The notes beneath the pieces are model-generated. The model was not told where the DNA came from and did not search any database. It saw only the letters and a list, made by a program, of their open reading frames with translations. Positions 8,831-17,741 of a stretch of 64,000 bases of DNA are shown piece by piece (the stretch's first letter is position 1; every line of letters begins with the position of its first letter). Source of the stretch: G965219965 sp965219965 (lineage in GTDB: Bacteria; Pseudomonadota; Alphaproteobacteria; RS24); assembly GCA_965219965.1 (NCBI GenBank), contig OZ244796.1, positions 248,001 through 312,000 on the forward strand. The letters run 5' to 3'. The position numbers and the translations under genes were made by a program.

Positions 8831-9349
8831 GTGACAGACAGCACAGCAGACGATACCAATCGGCGTGAATTCCTTTATCTGGCCACAGGTGCCGTTGCTG
8901 CGGTTGGTGTGGCCAATGTGGCGTGGCCACTGATTGACCAGATGAATCCTGACGCATCTATGCGGGCACTGGCCAGTATTGAAGTTGATTTAAGTGCCAT
9001 TGAAATTGGCCAAAGCGTAACCGTGACATGGCGCGGCAAGCCCGTTTTCATTCGCCGTCGCACGCAAGCTGAAATCCGTGAAGCTGAAAACACGCCGCTT
9101 GATGATTTGCCCGACCCGCAAGCTGATAGCGATAGGGTGGAAAATCCCGAATGGCTGATTATGGTTGGCATTTGCACTCATTTGGGTTGTGTGCCATTAG
9201 GCCAAGCAGGGGAATTTGATGGCTGGTTCTGCCCGTGCCATGGTTCGCATTACGACACATCTGGGCGCATCCGCAAAGGCCCTGCGCCAACCAATCTTGA
9301 AATTCCTGCCTATAATTTTGTATCAGATACGCGTATCAAAATCGGTTAA
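8831..9349 (+). CDS. petA: Ubiquinol-cytochrome c reductase, Rieske iron-sulfur subunit
   Basis: Carries the 2Fe-2S cluster that takes the first electron from ubiquinol in the bc1 complex. The 172-residue protein begins with a GTG preceded by AGGAG. A twin-arginine-like NRREFLYLATGA start leads into a membrane anchor (residues 12-35). Both cluster loops are intact: CTHLGC and CPCHGSHYD, giving two Cys and two His ligands plus the disulfide cysteines. GPAP near the C-terminus is the conserved Pro loop. It is the first gene of petABC, with 29 bases to petB. Confidence 0.96.
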   Translation: MTDSTADDTNRREFLYLATGAVAAVGVANVAWPLIDQMNPDASMRALASIEVDLSAIEIGQSVTVTWRGKPVFIRRRTQAEIREAENTPLDDLPDPQADSDRVENPEWLIMVGICTHLGCVPLGQAGEFDGWFCPCHGSHYDTSGRIRKGPAPTNLEIPAYNFVSDTRIKIG

Positions 9350-9378
9350 AGTCAAACGGATAGCAGGACGGCATCATA

Positions 9379-10605
9379 ATGAGTGGCAAAAGCACATATA
9401 TTCCCCAAAATGGTTTTACAAAATGGCTGGATGAACGCCTGCCCATTTTGCGACTGAGCCATGATAGCTTTGTGGATTATCCCACGCCTAAAAATTTGAA
9501 CTACTGGTGGACCTTTGGCGGCATTTTAACCTTCTGCCTCATGGTGCAAATTGTCACTGGCGTTATTTTGGCCATGCATTATACGCCGCATATTGATATG
9601 GCCTTCATCTCAGTTGAGCATATTATGCGCAATGTTAATTATGGCTGGCTTATCCGCTATATCCATTCTAATGGCGCGTCTATGTTTTTTATTGCTGTCT
9701 ATATTCACATTTTTCGTGGCATGTATTACGGCTCTTACAAAGCTCCGCGTGAAGTTTTATGGATTCTCGGCATGGTGATTTATTTGCTGATGATAGCCAC
9801 CGCCTTTATGGGCTATGTGTTGCCATGGGGGCAGATGAGCTTTTGGGGCGCAACGGTGATTACTAACTTGTTCACCGCTGTTCCTTTGATTGGCGATAAC
9901 ATTGCCAGCTGGCTATGGGGTGGTTTTTCTATTGAAAACCCAACCTTGAACCGCTTTTTTTCACTGCATTATTTGTTTCCCTTTTTGATTTTCGGCGTGG
10001 TGGTTCTGCATATTTGGGCATTGCATGTGCCGGGCAATAATAATCCAACTGGCATTTCAGTGAAGTCGCAACAAGACACAGTGCCGTTTCACCCCTATTA
10101 CACGGTTAAAGATGCGTTTGCGCTGGTGCTGTTTGTGATTTTATTTAGCTGGTTTATTTTCTTTGCGCCCAATGCGCTGGGTCATTCGGATAATTATATT
10201 CCAGCCAATCCATTGGTTACGCCTTCGCATATTGTGCCAGAATGGTACTTCCTGCCTTTCTATGCGATTTTACGAGCCATTCCCGACAAGCTGGGTGGGG
10301 TGGTGGCCATGCTTGGTGCGCTGGCTGTGCTGTTTGTTTTACCATGGCTGGATACGGCCAAAACCCGCTCAGCGCGTTATCGTCCGCTTTTCCGCCAGTT
10401 TTTCTTTATTTTCCTTGCTGATTGTGTGTTCCTTGGCTATTTGGGCGCACAACCCGCAGAAGGTATTTACATCACGCTGGCACGGCTGGCGACGGGTTAT
10501 TATTTCGTCCATTTCCTCGTGATTTTGCCCGTGCTGGGGCTGGTGGAAAAACCAAAAAATATGCCAGAAAGCATTTCCGCTTCTGTGCTAGGGGATAGGG
10601 GTTAG
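9379..10605 (+). CDS. petB: Cytochrome b subunit of the bc1 complex
   Basis: Membrane subunit that binds two b hemes and forms the quinol oxidation and quinone reduction sites. The 408 residues show eight or more hydrophobic helices, the heme-ligand His pairs (GASMFFIAVYIHIFRG and the HYLFPF/VVLHIWALH region), the Qo segment GYVLPWGQMSFWGATV, and the PEWYFLPFYAILR motif. The length equals that of full alphaproteobacterial cytochrome b, with no split into b6 and subunit IV and no fusion to c1. It sits between petA and petC. Confidence 0.97.
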   Translation: MSGKSTYIPQNGFTKWLDERLPILRLSHDSFVDYPTPKNLNYWWTFGGILTFCLMVQIVTGVILAMHYTPHIDMAFISVEHIMRNVNYGWLIRYIHSNGASMFFIAVYIHIFRGMYYGSYKAPREVLWILGMVIYLLMIATAFMGYVLPWGQMSFWGATVITNLFTAVPLIGDNIASWLWGGFSIENPTLNRFFSLHYLFPFLIFGVVVLHIWALHVPGNNNPTGISVKSQQDTVPFHPYYTVKDAFALVLFVILFSWFIFFAPNALGHSDNYIPANPLVTPSHIVPEWYFLPFYAILRAIPDKLGGVVAMLGALAVLFVLPWLDTAKTRSARYRPLFRQFFFIFLADCVFLGYLGAQPAEGIYITLARLATGYYFVHFLVILPVLGLVEKPKNMPESISASVLGDRG

Positions 10606-10609
10606 GCTG

Positions 10610-11383
10610 ATGCGACAATATCCTTTCTTTTTTATATTGCTATTGGTGTTAAGCACCGCGCCCGTGCCTATCCATGCTGCTGGTGATGGCAAGATGCCTG
10701 CCGCGCAAGATTGGTCATTTAATGGTCTGTTTGGCACTTATGACCGAAATGCGTTGCGGCGCGGCTTTAAGGTTTATCAAGAAGTATGCGCTGCGTGTCA
10801 TGGCATGGATTTAATGCGCTTCCGCAATTTATCCCAGGCGGGCGGTCCAGAGTTCTCTGAAGCAGAAGTCAAAGCCATTGCATCGGCCTATACGGTTGAA
10901 GATGGACCAGATGATTTTGGCGATATGTTTGAGCGTCCAGCTCTACCTAGAGATGCATTTGTGAATCCATTTGTTAATGAAAATGCTGCACGTGCCGCCA
11001 ATGGTGGGTCATATCCGCCAGATTTGTCTTTGATAACCAAAGCTCGCGCTCATGGGGCAGATTATATTTATGCTTTGCTGGTTGGTTATAAGGATGCTCC
11101 AGTGGGCGTAGAACCAGCGGCGGGGCAGTATTATAATCCCTATATGGCGGGCGGGCTGATTGCCATGGCACCGCCTCTGGATGATGATTTGGTGGAGTAT
11201 ACTGATGGCACACCCGCCACCAAAGAGCAGTTGGCGGCCGACGTGGTGCATTTTCTCAATTGGGCGGCAGAGCCAGAATTGGAAACGCGCAAGAAAACTG
11301 GCGTGATGGTGATGGTTTACCTATCTATTTTGGCCGTCTTGCTCTTTTTGTCTATGCGTAAAGTCTGGGCGGGTAAGCATTAG
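10610..11383 (+). CDS. petC: Cytochrome c1
   Basis: Covalent c-type heme subunit that passes electrons from the Rieske protein to soluble cytochrome c. The 257-residue precursor has a Sec signal peptide ending near IHAAGDGKM, the heme attachment site CAACH near residue 62, the AMAPPL segment supplying the axial Met, and a C-terminal anchor (VMVYLSILAVLLFLSMRKVW). It starts four bases after the petB stop, so the operon is tightly coupled. A strong hairpin follows. Confidence 0.96.
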   Translation: MRQYPFFFILLLVLSTAPVPIHAAGDGKMPAAQDWSFNGLFGTYDRNALRRGFKVYQEVCAACHGMDLMRFRNLSQAGGPEFSEAEVKAIASAYTVEDGPDDFGDMFERPALPRDAFVNPFVNENAARAANGGSYPPDLSLITKARAHGADYIYALLVGYKDAPVGVEPAAGQYYNPYMAGGLIAMAPPLDDDLVEYTDGTPATKEQLAADVVHFLNWAAEPELETRKKTGVMVMVYLSILAVLLFLSMRKVWAGKH

Positions 11384-11422
11384 ATTGTGCCTTGCGTTTT
11401 CACAAAAATAAATGGCTAAAGA

Positions 11423-11454
11423 AAACCCCGCAAAGCTAAAGCCTTGCGGGGTTT
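11423..11454. terminator. Bidirectional terminator between petC and the lipoprotein gene
   Basis: A perfect 11-bp stem (AAACCCCGCAA pairing with TTGCGGGGTTT) with a 10-base loop. The A-run on one side and T-run on the other make it usable in both directions, and it lies between two convergent genes. Confidence 0.85.
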
Positions 11455-11479
11455 AATATAAAATTTTTGCCAATTTGTT

Positions 11480-12250
11480 TTAAGGCGTTGAGATGTTGAT
11501 ATTTATAGTTTGATCATCGCCTTTTTTGATTCTGTCAATGACGCCTTTGGCGGCTTCTACTTCCAAATCAGTGCGCTCATCAGCCGTTTCAGTGCGGCGT
11601 TTCTCTTTTGAAAGCCCTGTTTTTTCACGCTGAACTTCGGTTTGTTGACGTAATAATTCTTTTTCGCGTTCAAGGTCGGCTATTGTGTCTTTGTGACCTT
11701 TGCCCGTATTGCCAAGTGCTTGCACAGTCTCAGGATTGGCCTGATATTTGCTGATGACTGAGGCAATATGCTCTTGTCCCTTCACGCATGGCGTGGCGGC
11801 ATTGGATTGGACTCGTGTCTCATTTTTCCGAGTGATAACAACCAAAGCAGGCCCTGTGGCGAATTGGCACATTTTACCAATTTGCACAGAAGTGAGTATC
11901 TGCCCACCTTCTGAATAGAGAATTTTAACGCCATCTACCAATGTTTCGCTGGGTACGAGGCCTTCACCGACAGCTCCGCCGAGAAGCGCACCACCTGCCG
12001 CATGGCCACTATCTTTTGTTGAGCCGAGCAAAGCCCCTGCAATAGCACCAAAAACAGCCGCCGCCTCTTTATTGGTGCGGTTGTCAACCTTAACCTTGCC
12101 TTGTTCAAGCGACACGATATTGATGATTTTTGCTTCCTGACGGCTATTAAGATCAGATGTATCAAAAACATTTGCGCCATGTTGCGTCGCTGGATCCACG
12201 CAGGCGACGAGCAGGGCGATGGATAAAGTAATAGATAATCCTTTAAGCAT
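11480..12250 (-). CDS. Putative lipoprotein with glycine-zipper segment
   Basis: Protein of 256 residues of unknown function. From the ATG at 12250 (GAGAGG ribosome site upstream) it begins with a lipoprotein signal: MLKG, a hydrophobic core, and a lipobox ending LLVAC near residue 17. Around residues 62-95 there is a glycine-zipper-like stretch (FGAIAGALLGS and AAGGALLGGAVGEG), as in 2TM glycine-zipper/SlyB-like envelope proteins. The C-terminal third is highly charged and probably coiled coil (DLEREKELLRQQTEVQREK). Surface or periplasmic anchoring is inferred. It converges on petC across the shared terminator. Confidence 0.7.
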   Translation of the reverse strand: MLKGLSITLSIALLVACVDPATQHGANVFDTSDLNSRQEAKIINIVSLEQGKVKVDNRTNKEAAAVFGAIAGALLGSTKDSGHAAGGALLGGAVGEGLVPSETLVDGVKILYSEGGQILTSVQIGKMCQFATGPALVVITRKNETRVQSNAATPCVKGQEHIASVISKYQANPETVQALGNTGKGHKDTIADLEREKELLRQQTEVQREKTGLSKEKRRTETADERTDLEVEAAKGVIDRIKKGDDQTININISTP

Positions 12251-12335
12251 GAGATATCCCTCTCCTATGAGTTTATTTGTCAAAGTCTAGCCAAGGGGAT
12301 AAAGGGTGTCAAATGCTGTGCATGGCAAAGTAGTG

Positions 12336-13433
12336 TTAAACATTGAATTTGAACAGCATCACATCACCATCTTGGACAATATAATCTTTGCCTTCTTGGC
12401 GCATTTTGCCCGCTTCCCGCGCCCCTAACTCGCCCTGACAGGCAATATAATCGTCAAAGCTGCATGTTTCGGCGCGAATAAAGCCACGGGCAAAATCTGT
12501 GTGGATAATACCCGCCGCTTGCTGAGCCGTTGTGCCGCGCCGAATGGTCCATGCGCGACTTTCCTTAGGTCCGCAGGTGAAATAGGTCATAAGCTGTAAC
12601 AGCGCATAGCCTTGTTTTATTAGCCGATTGAGGCCGGGTTCTTCTAAGCCAATGGTTTGGAGATATTCCAGCCGTTCCTCCGCTCCAAGGCGGGTCAATT
12701 CTTCTTCAATACGCGCCGACACAATCACCGCTTCGGCATTTTCTTTGGCCGCTTTCTCTTGCACCTTAGCCGTGAGCGCATTGCCTTGCGCCGCACTGGC
12801 CTCATCCACATTGCATACATAAAGCACGGGCTTGGCAGTTAGCAACTGCAAATTATGATAATCGCGGACGCGGTTTTTAGGAATATCGGCATTGCGCGCT
12901 GGGCGGGCTTCGCGCAATTCACCCAAAGCCAATTCAACCAGTTCCAATTCTTCAATAGATTTTTTATCTTTGCTGGTAGCTTTTTTACGCAAATTAGCTT
13001 CGCGCTTTTCAAGGCTTTCCAAATCGGCCAGCATGAGTTCGGTTTCAACTGTTTCGGCATCAGCGATTGGGTCAATAACATCTTCCACATGAGTGATGTC
13101 GTCATCTTCAAAACAGCGCAACACATGGGCAATGGCATCTACCTCGCGTATATTACCGAGAAACTGATTACCCAACCCTTCACCTTTAGACGCACCGCGC
13201 ACTAGCCCAGCAATATCAACAAAATGCAAACGCGCTGGAATGGTTTCTTTTGAATTTGCAATGGCGGTTAATTTGTCTAGCCGTTCATCTGGCACAGATA
13301 CCTCGCCTATATTTGGCTCAATGGTGCAGAAAGGAAAATTAGCCGCCTGCGCCGCTGCCGTTTGGGTCAGCGCGTTGAACAAAGTTGATTTGCCAACATT
13401 GGGTAGCCCGACAATACCGCAACGAAATCCCAT
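12336..13433 (-). CDS. ychF: Ribosome-binding ATPase YchF (Obg family)
   Basis: Obg-like P-loop protein that prefers ATP over GTP and binds the ribosome. The 365 residues are the family length. The P-loop GLPNVGKST is at residues 8-16, the G3 motif DIAGLVRGASKGEGLGNQFL near 75, the altered base-recognition region (KPVLYVCNVDE) near 205, and the C-terminal TGS domain ends with YIVQDGDVMLFKFNV. Its ATG overlaps the pth stop region by one base, so pth-ychF is a translationally linked pair, as in many proteobacteria. Confidence 0.96.
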   Translation of the reverse strand: MGFRCGIVGLPNVGKSTLFNALTQTAAAQAANFPFCTIEPNIGEVSVPDERLDKLTAIANSKETIPARLHFVDIAGLVRGASKGEGLGNQFLGNIREVDAIAHVLRCFEDDDITHVEDVIDPIADAETVETELMLADLESLEKREANLRKKATSKDKKSIEELELVELALGELREARPARNADIPKNRVRDYHNLQLLTAKPVLYVCNVDEASAAQGNALTAKVQEKAAKENAEAVIVSARIEEELTRLGAEERLEYLQTIGLEEPGLNRLIKQGYALLQLMTYFTCGPKESRAWTIRRGTTAQQAAGIIHTDFARGFIRAETCSFDDYIACQGELGAREAGKMRQEGKDYIVQDGDVMLFKFNV

Positions 13434-14032
13434 TAGATTTTTTCCTCTTCGGGTGTAGGGGCATCTGGGTTTAGTGCCATATGCACCCGATTTTGATAAG
13501 TTGCATCATCATTTTCCGCCAGCAAGGGCGCATATTCGGCCAGTGCGTCTAAAAATGGGGTCAGCCAGCTTTGCTCATCTTCTGAAAAATCTTGCAATAC
13601 ATGGGCAATGACCTGTTTCTTATGGCCAGGATGGCCAATGCCCAATCGGGCACGCCGGAAATCATTGCCAATATGAGCTTTAAGCGAACGCAGGCCATTA
13701 TGTCCAGCCAACCCGCCGCCTATACGCATCCGCAATTTTCCAGCCGTTAAATCCATTTCATCGTAAAAGACAACAATATTTTCCAAGGGCTGTTTATAAA
13801 ACCGCACGGCTTGGCTTGCCGATTTGCCGCTATCGTTCATATAGCTTTCAGGTTTGAGCAATAGGGTTTTCATCCCGCCTAGCTGGCCTTCGGCAATTTG
13901 GCCTTGAAATTTAGGGCGGAAATCGCCAAAGCCATGCTTTTGGGCAATTTGGTCAATGGCCATAAAGCCGATATTATGCCGATTGGCGGCATGTTTTGCA
14001 CCCGGATTGCCAAGACCTATAAGCAGAAGCAT
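13433..14032 (-). CDS. pth: Peptidyl-tRNA hydrolase
   Basis: Releases peptides from peptidyl-tRNA dropped by ribosomes. The 199-residue sequence shows the N-terminal GLGNPGAKHAANRHNIGF motif, which includes the catalytic His region (HNIGF), the KPESYMNDSG segment, DEMDL with the catalytic Asp, and GGGLAGHNGLRS. It lies between rplY and ychF, a common alphaproteobacterial arrangement, and abuts ychF. Confidence 0.96.
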   Translation of the reverse strand: MLLLIGLGNPGAKHAANRHNIGFMAIDQIAQKHGFGDFRPKFQGQIAEGQLGGMKTLLLKPESYMNDSGKSASQAVRFYKQPLENIVVFYDEMDLTAGKLRMRIGGGLAGHNGLRSLKAHIGNDFRRARLGIGHPGHKKQVIAHVLQDFSEDEQSWLTPFLDALAEYAPLLAENDDATYQNRVHMALNPDAPTPEEEKI

Positions 14033-14068
14033 GAAATGTGTCGCCAGTAAAAGAGATGAACCAAAAGA

Positions 14069-14779
14069 TTATTTGTCATCGCCTTTAGCGTCATCCTTAT
14101 CGCCCTTATCGGTGTCGCCTTCACCTTCGGTGCTTTCTTCACTCTCTACGCCTTCTTCTCCCTCTTCACCTTCAACGCCTTCAACGCCCTCAGCTTCTTC
14201 CTCTTCGGTCAATTCAGCTGGAGCAGCGATGGTGGCCACGGTAAAGTCACGGTCGGTAATGGTTGGGGTTGTGCCTTCAGGCAGAGAAATTTCTGAAATG
14301 TGCAAAGATGCACCAAGGTCGGCTTCGGCTAAATCCAATTCCAAAAAGGCTGGGATAGCATCGGCAGGGCAAAGTAGTTCAACCGTATAGCGCACCACAT
14401 TCAACACGCCGCCATGTTTCAGCCCCGGACAAATTTCCTCATTTAAGAAGCGCACCGGAATTTCAACCGTGATTTTCGCACCCTTACCAAGGCGCAAAAA
14501 ATCAGCGTGTAAAATCGTGTCGCGCACTGGGTCAAGTTGCACATCACGGGTGATGACACGGTTTTTCTTGCCGCCCACTTCAATATCCAAAAGCGTCGCC
14601 ATAATCTGACCCGTATTGTAAATTTTGGTCAGCACTTTGCGTTCTAGCGCAATGGGTAAAGGGTCTTTTTTATCGCCATAAATGACGGCGGGAATTTTCC
14701 CCGCTTGACGCAGTGCTTGAACGGGCCCCTTGCCGCCTTTTTGCCGTGCTTCTGCGCTTAAAGTGATAACATCAGCCAT
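14069..14779 (-). CDS. rplY: 50S ribosomal protein L25/Ctc with acidic tail
   Basis: Binds 5S rRNA. The 236-residue protein is the long Ctc-type form: an N-terminal L25 beta-barrel (residues 1-95, KGPVQALRQAGKIPAVIYG) followed by the TL5/Ctc C-terminal domain (to about 190). The last 45 residues are a low-complexity acidic tail made almost only of E, G, D, S and K. AGATAG precedes the ATG. It leads the rplY-pth-ychF cluster. Confidence 0.93.
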   Translation of the reverse strand: MADVITLSAEARQKGGKGPVQALRQAGKIPAVIYGDKKDPLPIALERKVLTKIYNTGQIMATLLDIEVGGKKNRVITRDVQLDPVRDTILHADFLRLGKGAKITVEIPVRFLNEEICPGLKHGGVLNVVRYTVELLCPADAIPAFLELDLAEADLGASLHISEISLPEGTTPTITDRDFTVATIAAPAELTEEEEAEGVEGVEGEEGEEGVESEESTEGEGDTDKGDKDDAKGDDK

Positions 14780-14918
14780 TATCTATCTCCATAATTGGCC
14801 AGTGCTGGATTGCGCCGGCGTAAATCCCGATGCCCTCCAGGGGTGTGCATCCAGATTGCGGGCTTTATAGCCCCAACTGGGGGGCAGGGCAAGGGGTAAA
14901 GGCGGCGATTGGGCGGCC

Positions 14919-15251
14919 TTAAGCGTTTTGCGTTTCAATGCCTAAATCGGCGAAATATGAGCGTAACTCATTGTTTTCAAACATTTCACGGACAATATCA
15001 CAGCCACCGACAAATGCACCTTTGACATAAAGCTGTGGAATGGTCGGCCAGTTGGAAAAAGCCTTAATTTCCTCACGCAAAGTGTCATCTTCCAGCACAT
15101 TGACGCCCTTAAAAGCTACGCCAAGATAAGATAAAATTTGCACAAGCTGGCTAGAAAAACCGCATTGTGGGAAAACGGGCGTACCTTTCATAAATAAAAC
15201 AACATCGGCACTGTCAATTTCAGCTTGGATATGGGTGGTCATATTAGGCAT
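14919..15251 (-). CDS. grxD: Monothiol glutaredoxin (Grx4/GrxD type)
   Basis: Binds and delivers 2Fe-2S clusters together with BolA. The 110 residues carry the CGFS active site (PQCGFSSQLVQIL, residue 27 on), the KGTPVFPQ lysine motif, the TIPQLYVKGAFVGGCDI cis-Pro and glutathione-binding region. It follows bolA by eight bases at the end of the purine block, matching the known Grx4-BolA partnership. Confidence 0.95.
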   Translation of the reverse strand: MPNMTTHIQAEIDSADVVLFMKGTPVFPQCGFSSQLVQILSYLGVAFKGVNVLEDDTLREEIKAFSNWPTIPQLYVKGAFVGGCDIVREMFENNELRSYFADLGIETQNA

Positions 15252-15259
15252 GGGATTTC

Positions 15260-15499
15260 CTATTCAGATTCAGGAATGGCTGTTTGTAAAGCAAGGGCGT
15301 GTAGTTCGCTACCCATGCCGCCCTCAAGTGCGTCATAAACCATTTGATGTTGTTGCACACGGGTTTTGCCCTTAAAGGCGGCAGAAGTAACAAGGGCGGC
15401 ATAATGGTCGCCATCGCCACGCAAATCGGTAATTTCAACCTCCGCATCGGGCAGAGCTTGTTTTATTTTTTGCACAATTTCTGACGCATTCATAGGCAT
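15260..15499 (-). CDS. bolA: BolA-family protein
   Basis: Small partner of the CGFS glutaredoxin in cluster trafficking; 79 residues from the ATG at 15499. The conserved core is DLRGDGDHYAALVTSAAFKGKTRVQQHQMVYDAL, here seen in two parts, including the invariant His of the RVQQHQMVY helix. The ATG at 15499, or the second one six bases on, is chosen because BolA proteins begin two or three residues before the first helix and an AGCGGA stretch lies upstream. The start falls just after the purL stop at 15516. Confidence 0.9.
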   Translation of the reverse strand: MPMNASEIVQKIKQALPDAEVEITDLRGDGDHYAALVTSAAFKGKTRVQQHQMVYDALEGGMGSELHALALQTAIPESE

Positions 15500-15515
15500 G
15501 TGAAAATTCCGCTTT

Positions 15516-17741
15516 CTATTTAGAAGCCCCCATATAGGTGGGAAACCAGTCCTCATGACATTGACGGGCTTCTGCAATAGATATGAGCGTCTGGCCGTCT
15601 AATGTCAATTCCTTGCCGCCCGTTTTTCCTAGTCTTGTGAGGCTCAGCCCACTTTTTTCGGCTTTAGTGGTCAAAGCCTCCTCTTTGGCCGCATTTATGG
15701 CGACAGTATAGCGGCTTTGATCTTCGCCAAACCAAAGCGCATGGGCGGGCAGGGGGCTGTCTATGTTAATGCTAAAGCCGATATTGCCTGCCAGTGCCAT
15801 TTCCGCCAGTCCCACCAGCAAGCCACCATCGGATATATCATGCACGCTGTCTAATAGTCCCTCAGCAATGGCTGAACGGATAAAATCACCATGGGCTTTT
15901 TCTGCTTGTAAGTCGGTTTTGGGTGGCGCACCCAAATCAGTAGTCGGCATGCCGATAATATCGCGCAAATAAAGTGAGCAACCCAAATGGCCATGCGTTT
16001 GCCCCAGCACAAAAATTAATTGCCCGTCTGCCTTAAAACCAATAGAGGCGGTGTGGTTAATATCAGCAACAACACCCACCCCGCCAATGGCTGGTGTGGG
16101 CAGAATGCTTGTGCCATTGGTTTCATTGTAAAGCGACACATTGCCCGACACGACGGGATAATCCAATGTACGGCTCGCTTTGCTCATACCTTCCAAACAG
16201 CCAACAAATTGCCCCATAATTTCCGCTCGCTCTGGGTTGCCGAAATTCAAGCAATTAGTGATGGCCAAAGGTGTTGCCCCCGTAGCGGTGATATTGCGAT
16301 AGGTTTCAGCCACGGCCTGCTTGCCGCCTTCAAATGGGTCAGCATAGCAATAGCGCGGGGTTACATCGGTGGTGATAGCCAGTGCCTTATTTGTGCCATG
16401 CACACGCACCAAAGCTGCATCACCGCCTGGGCGGCCAATTGTGTCGCCCATCACCATATGGTCATATTGTTCCCATACCCATCGGCGCGAAGCCAATTCG
16501 GGGCTAGCCAGCATTTGTTTGAGTGTTGCGCCGAGATTTTCTGGTAGCGGCACAGTGGCGGGGTCTATATTTTTCTTAGGCGGGGTCGGTACAAGGGGGC
16601 GTTCATAAGCAGGCGCCCCATCGGCCAAAGGGGCAAGCGGCATATCGGCTTTTACGTCGCCCTTATGGCGGATAATCATGCGCTTTGTGTCGGTCAGTTG
16701 GCCAATCACGGCAAAATCCAGTCCCCAACGGGTGAAAATTTTCTCCGCTTCAGCCTCGCGCCCAGGTTTGAGAACCATCAACATGCGTTCTTGGCTTTCC
16801 GAAAGCAACATTTCATAAGCCGTCATTTTTTCTTCACGGCATGGGACATTATCAAGGTTAAGCTCAATACCCACGCCGCCCTTATCGGCCATTTCTACTG
16901 AAGAAGAAGTCAGCCCTGCCGCGCCCATATCTTGAATGGCGACAATTGCGTCCGATGCCATGAGTTCCAAACAAGCTTCTAGCAAAAGTTTTTCTGTGAA
17001 CGGGTCGCCAACCTGAACTGTGGGGCGTTTTTCATCCGAGTCATCGTCAAATTCTGCCGATGCCATGGTCGCACCGTGAATTCCATCGCGTCCAGTTTTG
17101 GAACCAACATAAACCACTGGATTGCCAACCCCGCTTGCGGCGGCGTAGAAAATTTTATCCGCTCGTGCGAGGCCAACACACATAGCATTGACAAGAATAT
17201 TGCCATTATAGCTTGCATCGAAATTCACCTCACCGCCTACGGTTGGCACACCAATGCAATTGCCATAGCCGCCAATGCCCGCCACCACACCTGCTAGCAA
17301 ATGACGGGTTTTAGGGTGGTCGGGTGCGCCGAAACGCAAAGCATTTAAGTTGGCCACAGGTCGTGCTCCCATGGTGAATACATCGCGCATAATGCCGCCC
17401 ACACCCGTAGCCGCGCCTTGATAGGGTTCAATGAAAGAAGGGTGGTTATGGCTTTCCATTTTGAACACAGCGGCCAGCCCGTCGCCAATATCCACTACGC
17501 CTGCATTTTCGCCTGGCCCTTGAATGACCTGCTTGCCAGTAATGGGTAATTGGCTCAGCCATTTGCGCGAAGATTTATAAGAGCAATGCTCCGACCACAT
17601 AACCGAAAAAACACCTAGCTCGGTTAGGTTCGGGGTACGCCCCATATGGGTGACAATGAGTTGATATTCTTCAGCCGTTAGCCCATGCTCGGCAACCATT
17701 TCATCGCTAATGGGCGGCTCTGCTTTATTTTTTGCACTCAT
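15516..17741 (-). CDS. purL: Phosphoribosylformylglycinamidine synthase, large subunit
   Basis: ATP-dependent fourth step of purine synthesis, converting FGAR to FGAM with ammonia supplied by PurQ. At 741 residues it is the small PurL form that works with separate PurQ and PurS, unlike the roughly 1300-residue fused enzyme. Visible are WSEHCSYKSSRKWL near residue 50, ESHNHPSFIEPYQGAATGVGG, the AIQDMGAAGLTSSSVEM segment, and the second AIRS-like repeat (DISDGGLLVGLAEMAL). The ATG overlaps the purQ stop by four bases. Confidence 0.97.
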   Translation of the reverse strand: MSAKNKAEPPISDEMVAEHGLTAEEYQLIVTHMGRTPNLTELGVFSVMWSEHCSYKSSRKWLSQLPITGKQVIQGPGENAGVVDIGDGLAAVFKMESHNHPSFIEPYQGAATGVGGIMRDVFTMGARPVANLNALRFGAPDHPKTRHLLAGVVAGIGGYGNCIGVPTVGGEVNFDASYNGNILVNAMCVGLARADKIFYAAASGVGNPVVYVGSKTGRDGIHGATMASAEFDDDSDEKRPTVQVGDPFTEKLLLEACLELMASDAIVAIQDMGAAGLTSSSVEMADKGGVGIELNLDNVPCREEKMTAYEMLLSESQERMLMVLKPGREAEAEKIFTRWGLDFAVIGQLTDTKRMIIRHKGDVKADMPLAPLADGAPAYERPLVPTPPKKNIDPATVPLPENLGATLKQMLASPELASRRWVWEQYDHMVMGDTIGRPGGDAALVRVHGTNKALAITTDVTPRYCYADPFEGGKQAVAETYRNITATGATPLAITNCLNFGNPERAEIMGQFVGCLEGMSKASRTLDYPVVSGNVSLYNETNGTSILPTPAIGGVGVVADINHTASIGFKADGQLIFVLGQTHGHLGCSLYLRDIIGMPTTDLGAPPKTDLQAEKAHGDFIRSAIAEGLLDSVHDISDGGLLVGLAEMALAGNIGFSINIDSPLPAHALWFGEDQSRYTVAINAAKEEALTTKAEKSGLSLTRLGKTGGKELTLDGQTLISIAEARQCHEDWFPTYMGASK

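Noticed and set aside
14800..14918. GCCCC/GGGGC stem between grxD and rplY as a terminator
   Set aside because: The stem is short and has no T-tract in either direction; support is too weak.
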